Origin: an uncultured Actinomycetes bacterium
Lineage (GTDB): Bacteria > Actinomycetota > Thermoleophilia > Solirubrobacterales > Solirubrobacteraceae
Reading direction: 5' to 3'
DNA length: 18,302 bases
NCBI GenBank assembly: GCA_937888775.1
Contig: CALAQT010000195.1
Location: 1-18,302, forward strand
Shown: one piece after another, positions 1-6,411 of the stretch
Position numbering within the stretch: position 1 is the first letter of the stretch
Layout: every line of letters begins with the position of its first letter
Made by a program: the position numbers and the translations under genes
The notes under the pieces: generated by a model
Told to the model about the DNA's origin: nothing
What the model saw: only the letters and a program-made list of their open reading frames with translations
The model's database searches: none

Positions 1-93
1 CGCGAAGCTACCCCGCCAGGCCCTTCACCTCACCCACGGAAGGAGCAGTAGCGCCCTAAAAACGGCCTGCTGCGGCACTTTTCGGCCGCGCGA

Positions 94-369
94 TTAGGCC
101 GGCGGCATCCGCCCCGCGATCAGACGATGACGCACCGGCCGTTCGGCAACTTGAGACTTCACGAACGGTTTGACCATCTTGAGCCAACCAAGATAGATCT
201 GCGAAGAGTCAGGCGTGTCATCGTCGGGCTTGATCCTGAGGTGGACCGCCTCGGCGAAGCCCTCGCACCACAGGTTTGCCTGCTCGACAAGCGTCGTCGC
301 GTTTGGCGACACCAGGCCGATTTCGAGGAACCGCTCCATCTGGCGCACGTGTTGGGCGCAAGATGCCAT
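94..369 (-). CDS. hypothetical protein, possibly a fragment
   Basis: I do not recognise this 91-residue ORF. From about residue 11 its composition looks like real protein: it is balanced, with an acidic run (PDDDTPDSSQ) and a basic, helix-like C-terminal third (WLKMVKPFVKSQVAERPVRH), unlike the Arg/Ser/Pro-rich shadow ORFs around it. The ATG used here is the first in frame, and I see no good Shine-Dalgarno sequence. Its 5' end abuts the point near 365 where the plus-strand Abi-alpha reading begins abruptly. One or both genes may therefore have been cut at a rearrangement junction there. It has no membrane segment and no motif I can name. It could still be a chance ORF. Confidence 0.33.
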   Translation of the reverse strand: MASCAQHVRQMERFLEIGLVSPNATTLVEQANLWCEGFAEAVHLRIKPDDDTPDSSQIYLGWLKMVKPFVKSQVAERPVRHRLIAGRMPPA

Positions 370-889
370 CGCGTATCGGCGCTGGAAGTGGCGTGTTCGA
401 GTACTCCAGCGGGCCGAGCAGTTCCTCGCCGAGGTCGGCCAGATGCCGACACAGGTGGCCTTGCCGATTCTGATGCCGATCCTCGAGGCCGGTGCAAACG
501 AGGAGGACGAGCGGATGTCTGATCGCTGGGCGGCGCTGCTTGCTAATGCGGCGGGCTGGCCTGGTCGTGTGCCGCCCAGATTCCCGTCGATTCTTAGCGA
601 ACTATCTCCCCCGGAAGCTGCGCTCCTCGACGCGATCTTTGTGGAGGCACATTCTGGAGGCGGGGCTCCGTGGGAATCTCACGTCGTGAAAGTGCTGGAG
701 CTCGAATCCCCCCTCGATGCAGAACAGCGGGCAGTGGCCATGGACACGTTGATCGCGCTCGGTCTGTGTTTCGCCCAACAAATAACAGCGCCCGGCGTAA
801 TCAGCGAGAACCGAGAGGTGGTGTACCTCACCACACTCGGTCGTGCGTTCGTGCGGGAATGCCGGGCACCACTTGAGCGACCTGGATGA
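365..889 (+). pseudogene. Abi-alpha / DUF4393-like protein, 5'-truncated
   Basis: The reading YRRWKWRVRVLQRAEQFL, then LPILMPILEAGANEEDERMSDRWAALLANAAG, then a P.FPSILSELSPPEA.LLDAIF stretch, fits the Abi-alpha (Pfam Abi_alpha, formerly DUF4393) pattern. That pattern is a basic helix, a 'leucine-rich..ED..L...WAALLANA' core and an 'IL..LSP.EA.LLD' helix. The frame stays open upstream to about 215, but the residues there do not resemble the family, and no plausible start codon with a ribosome site precedes the homologous part. The N-terminal 40-60 residues usual in the family therefore appear lost. The gene ends 20 bp before the end of the convergent JAB gene. Abi-alpha proteins are linked to abortive infection and phage defence, but the mechanism is poorly known. 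The family call is from pattern memory and is moderate. Confidence 0.6.
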
Positions 890-909
890 GGGCGGTACTC
901 ATCGGCGCG

Positions 910-1422
910 TCAGTCGGCTGCCGGAGATTTGGTGCGAGCCTGCGAGACGTAGTTTGTGATCTTCAGCGACCGCAGCCGTTGCGAGGCCGGATCCCAGCTG
1001 TACGCGCGAAGCCTTCCCGGCCGCAGACCACTGATGCGAAGCACCGTGGCTTGAATGAGCATGACCGGTCGGGGGCAGCCGGCTTCTGTGTCGCTGGCGA
1101 TGTTCCGAGCCGTTCGCCGGTCGAGTAGCGATGGTCGAGCGATACCGAGCGGGTGGCTGTGCCAGCTGCCGATGTACCGCTCGGCTCCCGCGGATTTCGC
1201 AGCGACGGCATCGATCGCTTTCTGCACGGCTGCACGATCGGGTTCGAACAGCCACGGCCGATGGTGCGCGCCGAGGCCTGGACCGAACGCGCGCGTCACG
1301 ACCACCTCCCGGTCGCGCTCGTACCCGAAGAGCGGCCCTCCGCTCTCAGACGGATGCTTGTTGAGCGTCTCAGACCGGATCAGAAGCTGGGCGTTCTCCG
1401 GCAGCCAGAGATCGCCGCTCAT
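910..1422 (-). CDS. JAB/JAMM (MPN+) metalloprotease, prokaryotic deubiquitinase-like
   Basis: The 170-residue protein carries a complete JAMM zinc-protease motif: Glu26 in ESGG, then H88-S-H90 in the GSWHSHP block, then S98 and D101. This is exactly the HxHx7Sx2D spacing of active MPN+ enzymes. The order is that of a Prok-JAB domain: an initial beta strand with ESGGPLFGYE, a central helix at about 62-78, then the metal site and a C-terminal strand (RPVMLIQA). Such enzymes remove ubiquitin-like or peptide modifiers in the cytoplasm. The ATG at 1422 is chosen because the upstream ORF ends there in an ATGA overlap, which implies translational coupling; longer in-frame starts run into Arg-rich noise. 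The upstream ORF looks like an E1 tail, so this is probably the peptidase of a ubiquitin-like conjugation operon. The gene itself looks intact. Confidence 0.85.
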   Translation of the reverse strand: MSGDLWLPENAQLLIRSETLNKHPSESGGPLFGYERDREVVVTRAFGPGLGAHHRPWLFEPDRAAVQKAIDAVAAKSAGAERYIGSWHSHPLGIARPSLLDRRTARNIASDTEAGCPRPVMLIQATVLRISGLRPGRLRAYSWDPASQRLRSLKITNYVSQARTKSPAAD

Positions 1423-1631
1423 CTGTGGTGGCTGCAGCAAGCGTCGGGGTCGAGTACACCTGCTGTCCAACGCGGGTCGGTGGTGAAGTTGAGCGCGGCC
1501 CAGTTGTAGTCCAGCGGTGGATAGGTGGTGCTGCCACAACCGGAGACGGCCGTGCGGGCGATCACCGCTGCGAGTTCGGCCGCATCGAACCCGGCACCAG
1601 CGAACGTGGGGCTGGCACAACCGAGTGGTTG
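1419..1631 (-). pseudogene. C-terminal fragment of a probable ThiF/E1-like activating enzyme
   Basis: About 70 residues of good protein (GCASPTFAGAGFDAAELA, then YPPLDYNWAALNF, ending DPDACCSHH) precede the JAB gene and overlap it by ATGA. The 'GC..PTF.G.GFD.AE.A' helix followed by a Cys/His-rich tail resembles the extreme C terminus of bacterial E1 (ThiF-fold) proteins found with JAB proteases in prokaryotic ubiquitin-like and CBASS-like operons. The frame continues upstream to 1841, but those residues look random. The E1 catalytic region (nucleotide-binding loop, catalytic cysteine) and any E2 domain are absent from the window. I treat it as a remnant created by deletion. The identity rests on pattern and position next to the JAB gene, not on a catalytic motif, so it is tentative. 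Confidence 0.45.
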
Positions 1632-1723
1632 ATCAGGGTGATTCGGTGAGGTTCGGGCAGGTTCGATATCCCTGCTAATCGAGGCTTTCGGTGTTCGCCT
1701 CGATTCGGTCGGTTTCGGATGTG

Positions 1724-1745
1724 CTGTTGACCTCCTGTTGACCTC
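1724..1745. repeat. 11-bp perfect tandem repeat, two copies
   Basis: CTGTTGACCTC occurs twice back to back with no spacer. There is no coding context. It could be a slippage product or a paired protein-binding site. Confidence 0.7.
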
Positions 1746-1871
1746 TGAAGCGGACAAGCTGGCCGCCCGAGCGAAGTTCAGACCTAGACCGCCAAGTGCT
1801 AAAGCACTGCCCTCGTGTTCTCGGCTGAAGGCGACCTCCATCCTTCCGTCCGAGCCATTCGCGAGGATTCA

Positions 1872-1895
1872 GAGCTACCGGGACTCCGGTAGCTC
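1872..1895. repeat. perfect hairpin, 10-bp stem and 4-nt loop
   Basis: GAGCTACCGG, the loop GACT and CCGGTAGCTC form an uninterrupted 10-bp stem. No T-run follows, so it is not a classical intrinsic terminator. Confidence 0.75.
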
Positions 1896-1898
1896 GGC

Positions 1899-1948
1899 CG
1901 GTCCCTGGGTAGACCTCTTGTTGATCAAGGGCAGGCGCCCAGGGACCG
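1899..1948. repeat. 11-bp inverted repeat with 28-nt spacer
   Basis: CGGTCCCTGGG at 1899-1909 is perfectly complementary to CCCAGGGACCG at 1938-1948. It begins four bases after the preceding hairpin, so the two would form adjacent stems. Confidence 0.7.
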
Positions 1949-2051
1949 ACCACCAACGAACGTCTTGCGAAATGATTGCGCCGAGGTCGGACGGAACGCG
2001 ACCTTCATGACGACAACCACCGCCGCAGGAGCGGTCTCTAACCTCTAGCTG

Positions 2052-2261
2052 GTGACGGTCGTCGCCTCAAGCTCGCTAGCCCTTTCGCTCGGTCTGGCCG
2101 GTATCGGCGTCTTGGGCACCCTCGTTGCCGGGTTCGTCGGGGTGATGTCAGCGCACCGACTGGAGCGGAAACGGCCGGCGTTCGAGCATGAGCAGATCGC
2201 TAGAAGCGAGCGAGCGCGAGCTATGCAGTCAGCGCGCCACCTCGACTCCGCACTGATGGAG
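2052..2261 (+). pseudogene. possible small membrane-anchored protein, N-terminal fragment
   Basis: From a GTG start the frame encodes a hydrophobic segment at about residues 7-32 (LALSLGLAGIGVLGTLVAGF and onward). A charged helix-like stretch with HRLERKRPAFEHEQIARSERARAMQSARHLDSAL follows. This is the usual layout of small bacterial proteins with one N-terminal membrane helix and a cytoplasmic coiled coil. After about residue 68 the frame turns into Arg/Ser/Pro-rich sequence typical of out-of-frame GC-rich DNA, although it stays open to 2435. I therefore list only the credible part. There is no strong ribosome site. It resembles in layout, but not in sequence, the protein at 10654. It could be a broken gene or chance. 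Confidence 0.33.
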
Positions 2262-2653
2262 GGTTTCCCGGCTCCTCCTGCTGGGGTCGCTAGAAGCATA
2301 AGAGCCTCTGGCTCGTGCGCGAGGCATCGGTTGAGACCAACGGCCGATCGATTTGCGGGCGAGCTTGGCTACCGCGCACACCACGAGCACTACGGTCATC
2401 GACAGTCCTTCGACAGCGATGAGAGTTGGCTTTGAGCTTGATCGTGGGCATGCTGTTCCGGGACTGAGATCCACTGCGTCGAATGGGCCACGCCGACCAC
2501 CGCCGAGGCCCCGATTGTGTGCGACGACGAACCACCTACCGGAGAGAGGGTGACGTTCTGAAGATCGAAGTCCACACCTTTACTCTACGGTCGCTCTTCC
2601 GGCTCTGCGGCGCCTTGTTCGCCCTCAAGCGTTCTCAGTTAGCATCAGCGTGA
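2262..2653. other. region without a recognisable gene
   Basis: Overlapping short ORFs in several frames have shadow-like composition. I see no convincing gene, RNA or promoter. The last 100 bp should hold the promoter of the HTH gene, but no clear -35/-10 pair stands out. Confidence 0.5.
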
Positions 2654-3052
2654 ATGGAAGACCAGTTCCTCACGGTTGCCGAGATCGCGGAGCGGCTCAG
2701 GGTGAACCAGCAGACCGTTCGGAATTGGATCGACCGGGGAGAGTTGGCTGCGGTTCGAATCGGTGCTCGACGAATCCGCGTACGCCAGTCGGAGCTTGAT
2801 CGCTTCATCGCTGCGGGCGAAACATCTGCTTCGAGCGTCGCCGTGGAGGCAGAGCGTCAGGCTTCGGAGGAGAGCGTCAATGCGTGGGGGCGAGTCCGTG
2901 CCGCGCTGGTCGTCCTGAACGCAGCCGTCTCGCAGGAGGATCCGGCAGACCTCAGAGGGGCTCTCGACGCCTTCTCCGACGCCGAGGAAAAGCTGACTGA
3001 ATCCCTGAACGCGGAGCCTGCTGGCGACCGAGTTCAGGAGGCTTGCGAATGA
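2654..3052 (+). CDS. MerR/excisionase-type helix-turn-helix DNA-binding protein
   Basis: Residues 5-52 (LTVAEIAERLRVNQQTVRNWIDRGELAAVRIGARRIRV followed by an SELDRFI helix) are a textbook excisionase-family HTH_17 domain: 'TVAEIAERL.V...TVRNWI..GEL.A.RIG.R.IRV..SELD.FI'. The remaining 75 residues are acidic and helical, with no domain I can name. The length of 132 residues is more than the bare domain, so it is more likely a regulator than a phage excisionase. The ATG at 2654 has only a weak ribosome site. It lies 171 bp upstream of hsdM on the same strand. It could control the restriction operon or be co-transcribed with it; both are inferences from position. The gene looks intact. Confidence 0.9.
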   Translation: MEDQFLTVAEIAERLRVNQQTVRNWIDRGELAAVRIGARRIRVRQSELDRFIAAGETSASSVAVEAERQASEESVNAWGRVRAALVVLNAAVSQEDPADLRGALDAFSDAEEKLTESLNAEPAGDRVQEACE

Positions 3053-3134
3053 ATGGCAGACGCGGGATCACGGACACAATGTCCAGTCGAGCATCCTCGA
3101 CGTAACTGCCGCAATGGACCTGCCTAGTGATCGG

Positions 3135-3157
3135 GATCGTCGCCCCGACCGACGATC
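3135..3157. promoter_or_regulatory. hairpin / possible operator upstream of hsdM
   Basis: GATCGTCG, a 7-nt spacer and CGACGATC form a perfect 8-bp inverted repeat in the gap between the HTH gene and hsdM. An operator for the HTH protein or a transcript hairpin are both possible; neither is shown. Confidence 0.4.
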
Positions 3158-3223
3158 AAGTTCATCTACCTGGCCGAGTAAGCTCGGCTTCCTGCACGAG
3201 CAAGAGGGAGTTGGGGCTTAATC

Positions 3224-5242
3224 GTGGCCGATAGTGAGACGATCAGGAATCACGCGGCCTTCATCTGGAGCGTGGCTGACCTTCTGCGCGGGGACTACAA
3301 GCAGTCCGAATACGGCAAGGTGGTCCTCCCGCTCACGGTGATCCGCCGCTTGGATTGTGTTCTTGAGCCTACCAAGCAGGCGGTCCTGGAGAGGCAGAAG
3401 CAGCTCGCGGGCAGGATCGAGAACGTTGAGCCGGTTCTTCAGGCGGTGGCGGGCCAGCAGTTCTATAACACGAGCCCGCTGACGTTCACCAAGCTTCTCG
3501 ACGACCCGAACACGATCGCCGACTCCCTGCACCTCTACATCGGCGGGTTCTCGGCGGCAGCGAAGGACATCATCGAGAAGTTCGACTTCGGGATCCAAAT
3601 TGACCGGCTGAGCAAGGCCAACGTCCTCTACCAGGTGGTCGGCAAGTTCGCCGACATCGATCTGCATCCGGAGGCGGTCTCGAACCTGGAGATGGGCTAT
3701 CTCTACGAAGAGCTGATCCGGAGGTTCTCCGAGCTATCCAACGAGACGGCCGGGGAGCACTTCACGCCTCGTGAGGTCATCCGGCTGATGGTCAACCTGC
3801 TGTTCATCGACGATGCTGATGACGTGCTCACCAAGCCAGGCATCGTCAAGACGCTGTGCGACCCGGCGTGCGGGACCGGAGGGATGTTGTCCGTCGCCGA
3901 GGATCACCTGAGGGCGCTCAACCCTCAGGCTCGGCTGGAGGTCTTCGGGCAAGAGCTGAATGCCGAGACGTATGCCGTCTGCCGGTCGGACATGATGCTC
4001 AAAGGCCAGGACGCCTCCCACATCGCCTACGGCAACTCCTTCTCAGAGGATCACCACGACGGCGAGCACTTCGACTATCTCCTGGCAAACCCGCCGTTCG
4101 GGGTGGAATGGAAGAAGGTCGAGGGGGAGGTCCGCAAAGAGGCTGATACCAAGGGATTCAACGGCCGCTTCGGCGCTGGGCTCCCACGGATAAACGACGG
4201 GTCGTTCCTGTTCCTCCAGCACATGATCTCCAAGATGAAGCGCCCCGAGGACGGTGGGACCAGGCTGGCGATCGTCTTCAACGGCTCGCCGCTGTTCACG
4301 GGTGCGGCTGGATCGGGCGAGTCTGAGATCCGTCGCTGGATCATCGAGAACGACTGGCTGGAGGCGGTCGTCGCCCTCCCGGATCAGCTCTTCTACAACA
4401 CTGGCATCTCGACGTATTTCTGGGTCGTGACCAACCGCAAAGCCCCCGAACGCCAGGGGAAGGTCCAGCTCGTTGATGCCCGCGAGTACTCCGTCAAGAT
4501 GCGGAAGTCCCTGGGGGAGAAGCGCAAGGAGATCTCGTCAGCACAGATCGATGAGATCACCCGGCTCTACGGCGACTTTCAGGAGGGGGAGAAGGTAAAG
4601 ATCTTCCCCAACGAGGCGTTCGGCTTCCTGCGGATCACCGTCGACCGTCCCCTTCGCCTGCGCTGGGAGATCACTGAGGAGACGATCCTCAGGGCGTTGG
4701 CCGCGAAGGCCATCCAGAAGCTGCCAGTCGATGTCCAAGAGGCCATCAGCGAGTTGCTGTCGGAGCACAAGGCTGCTCGGTTCACGACGGAGAAGGAGAT
4801 GGTCAAGGCCATGGGACCAGCGATGGCTGGTCTCGGCGTTGCCGGTCCGGTTCAGAAGGCGGTGTGGTCGGCACTAGCGGTACGCGACGCGGATGCTCCC
4901 GTCATCACCGACCGCAAGGGCAATCCTGAGGCTGATCCAGAACTACGCGACAACGAGAACGTGCCGCTGCCTGACATGCCCGTGAAGTTCGTAGCGGACC
5001 CCACCGATCGGTTTGCGATGCTGGAGTATCGGACGGCCGTCGATGACCACATGCGCGATGAGGTGCTGCCATACGTTACGGATGCCTGGGTCGAACACGA
5101 TCGGACCAAGCTCGGATATGAGATCCCGTTGACGCGGCACTTCTACCATTACGTGCCCCCCCGCCCGTTGGTGGAGATCGACGCCGAGATCAAAGCCTTG
5201 GAGGACGAGATACAACGCCTGCTCATCGAGGTTGCGGGGTGA
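3224..5242 (+). CDS. hsdM: type I restriction-modification system DNA methyltransferase subunit
   Basis: The 672-residue protein has the full HsdM layout. An N-terminal helical HsdM domain (AAFIWSVADLLRG, VVLPLTVIRRLDCVLEP) spans residues 11-130. A GEHFTPREVIRLM lead-in at 177-189 precedes SAM-binding motif I, DPACGTGGM, at 213-221. The catalytic motif IV NPPFG of N6-adenine methylases is at 289-293. A long C-terminal region follows that would contact HsdS. It methylates adenine in the bipartite site chosen by HsdS and is needed both for protection and for assembly of the restriction complex. The GTG start is preceded by a weak GGGG-type ribosome site 7 bases away. Its stop overlaps the hsdS start by four bases (GTGA), so the two are probably translationally coupled. 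No disruption is seen. Confidence 0.97.
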   Translation: MADSETIRNHAAFIWSVADLLRGDYKQSEYGKVVLPLTVIRRLDCVLEPTKQAVLERQKQLAGRIENVEPVLQAVAGQQFYNTSPLTFTKLLDDPNTIADSLHLYIGGFSAAAKDIIEKFDFGIQIDRLSKANVLYQVVGKFADIDLHPEAVSNLEMGYLYEELIRRFSELSNETAGEHFTPREVIRLMVNLLFIDDADDVLTKPGIVKTLCDPACGTGGMLSVAEDHLRALNPQARLEVFGQELNAETYAVCRSDMMLKGQDASHIAYGNSFSEDHHDGEHFDYLLANPPFGVEWKKVEGEVRKEADTKGFNGRFGAGLPRINDGSFLFLQHMISKMKRPEDGGTRLAIVFNGSPLFTGAAGSGESEIRRWIIENDWLEAVVALPDQLFYNTGISTYFWVVTNRKAPERQGKVQLVDAREYSVKMRKSLGEKRKEISSAQIDEITRLYGDFQEGEKVKIFPNEAFGFLRITVDRPLRLRWEITEETILRALAAKAIQKLPVDVQEAISELLSEHKAARFTTEKEMVKAMGPAMAGLGVAGPVQKAVWSALAVRDADAPVITDRKGNPEADPELRDNENVPLPDMPVKFVADPTDRFAMLEYRTAVDDHMRDEVLPYVTDAWVEHDRTKLGYEIPLTRHFYHYVPPRPLVEIDAEIKALEDEIQRLLIEVAG

Positions 5243-6411
5243 GCGGAACCGTTGGCGCCACCGTGCCGCTGCGGCGGCTGGCTCGTTGCCTTGACGGCCA
5301 GCGGGTGCCAATCAGCCGAGAGGAACGAGGAACCATCCCTGGCAACATTCCATACTGGGGATCAGGTGGCGTCCTGGACACCGTTGGACAGGCGTTGTTC
5401 GATGAGCCCCTTGTACTCCTCGGTGAGGATGGGGCTCCTTTCTTCGAGCCCGGCAGGGACGTTGCCTTCCTGCTAGATGGCCCTGCCTGGGTCAACAACC
5501 ACATCCATGTGTTGCGGTCTAACGCAGCAATCGAACGCCGATTCTTGGTTTACGCACTGAACGCCGTCGATTACGCACGCTATATCACTGGCTCGACCAG
5601 AGATAAGCTCACGCAGGATGACATGTGGGCAATACGCATCCCGCAGCTACCTGTGGATCGGCAACGGGCGATCGCCGACTACCTCGACCGCGAGACGGCG
5701 CGGATCGATGCTCTCATTGCGGCGAAGCGGCGCATGGCGGAGTTGTTGGAGGAGCGCTGGCAAGGAGTTCTGGAAACAACGATTCAGGCGTTGGTGAGAC
5801 GTTTCGGGGAAACGCCTCTGAAATACGTGTGTCGGGAAGTCGTCGTGGGGATTGTCATCACGCCGTCAGCGTGGTACGCAGACTCAGGAATCCCGGCAAT
5901 TCGAGGCGTGAACGTCTCCCCTGGGGCGATCTCCCAGGATGAGCTTGTCTATCTAACTCCGGAAGGTCACGAGCTGCATCTGAAGTCGCGGTTGTGCTGT
6001 GGGGATGTCGTTGTTGTTCGGACTGGTCAGGCTGGGGCTGCTGCGGTTGTGCCGCCCGAACTTGAGGGTGCGAACTGCATTGATCTCGTAATCATTCGCC
6101 CGTCACCGCATTACTCGCCTCAGTTTTTGGAGTACGTGTTGAACTCCGACTGGATGCAGAAGCACGTTGCGGAATATTCGGTCGGAACGATCCAGAGCCA
6201 CTTCAACGTTGGAGCCGCTAGCGCAGTGCCTGTCCCTCAGGCTCCGCGCGCAGATCAAGATGCGGCAGTTGCGCGGCTGGGCGTCGAGCGACTGCGCGTA
6301 AGGCAAGTGCTGGACGTTCTCCACGACCAGATCGGACTTCTGCAAGAGCGTCGCCAGGCCTTCATCACCGCCGCCGTAACCGGCCAGCTCGACATCGCGG
6401 AAGCGGCATGA
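5239..6411 (+). CDS. hsdS: type I restriction-modification system specificity subunit
   Basis: The 390-residue protein shows the two-part HsdS plan. The first target-recognition domain (residues 5-133) includes the common PYWGSGG and LLGEDGAPFFEPG motifs. The central conserved helix follows: IPQLPVDRQRAIADYLDRET, then ARIDALIAAKRRMAELLEER (135-174). The second target-recognition domain is at about 193-331. The distal conserved helix, VPQAPRADQD..., ends in ERRQAFITAAVTGQLDI (370-386). The domains read the two halves of a bipartite DNA site; the two repeats dock HsdM. The two recognition domains differ, so an asymmetric site is expected, but it cannot be read from sequence by eye. GTG start within the hsdM stop (GTGA); its stop overlaps the hsdR start (ATGA). 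It is intact and of ordinary length. Confidence 0.96.
   Translation: MSGTVGATVPLRRLARCLDGQRVPISREERGTIPGNIPYWGSGGVLDTVGQALFDEPLVLLGEDGAPFFEPGRDVAFLLDGPAWVNNHIHVLRSNAAIERRFLVYALNAVDYARYITGSTRDKLTQDDMWAIRIPQLPVDRQRAIADYLDRETARIDALIAAKRRMAELLEERWQGVLETTIQALVRRFGETPLKYVCREVVVGIVITPSAWYADSGIPAIRGVNVSPGAISQDELVYLTPEGHELHLKSRLCCGDVVVVRTGQAGAAAVVPPELEGANCIDLVIIRPSPHYSPQFLEYVLNSDWMQKHVAEYSVGTIQSHFNVGAASAVPVPQAPRADQDAAVARLGVERLRVRQVLDVLHDQIGLLQERRQAFITAAVTGQLDIAEAA

Larger units (their letters stand above)
1632..2051. other. intergenic region without a recognisable gene
   Basis: No reading frame here has convincing protein composition. It holds an 11-bp tandem repeat (1724-1745) and two neighbouring inverted repeats (1872-1895 and 1899-1948), listed separately. 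It separates the ubiquitin-like remnant from the doubtful membrane ORF and probably marks deleted or decayed sequence. Confidence 0.6.

Noticed and set aside
2229..2474. Minus-strand ORF with a short hydrophobic stretch (MTVVLVVCAVAKLARK)
   Set aside because: The rest is Arg/Ser-rich, there is no ribosome site, and the hydrophobic part is too short to rely on.
2654..3052. Prophage excisionase with an attachment site nearby
   Set aside because: No integrase gene or tRNA-like direct repeat is present, and the protein is longer than typical excisionases; a regulator is more likely.
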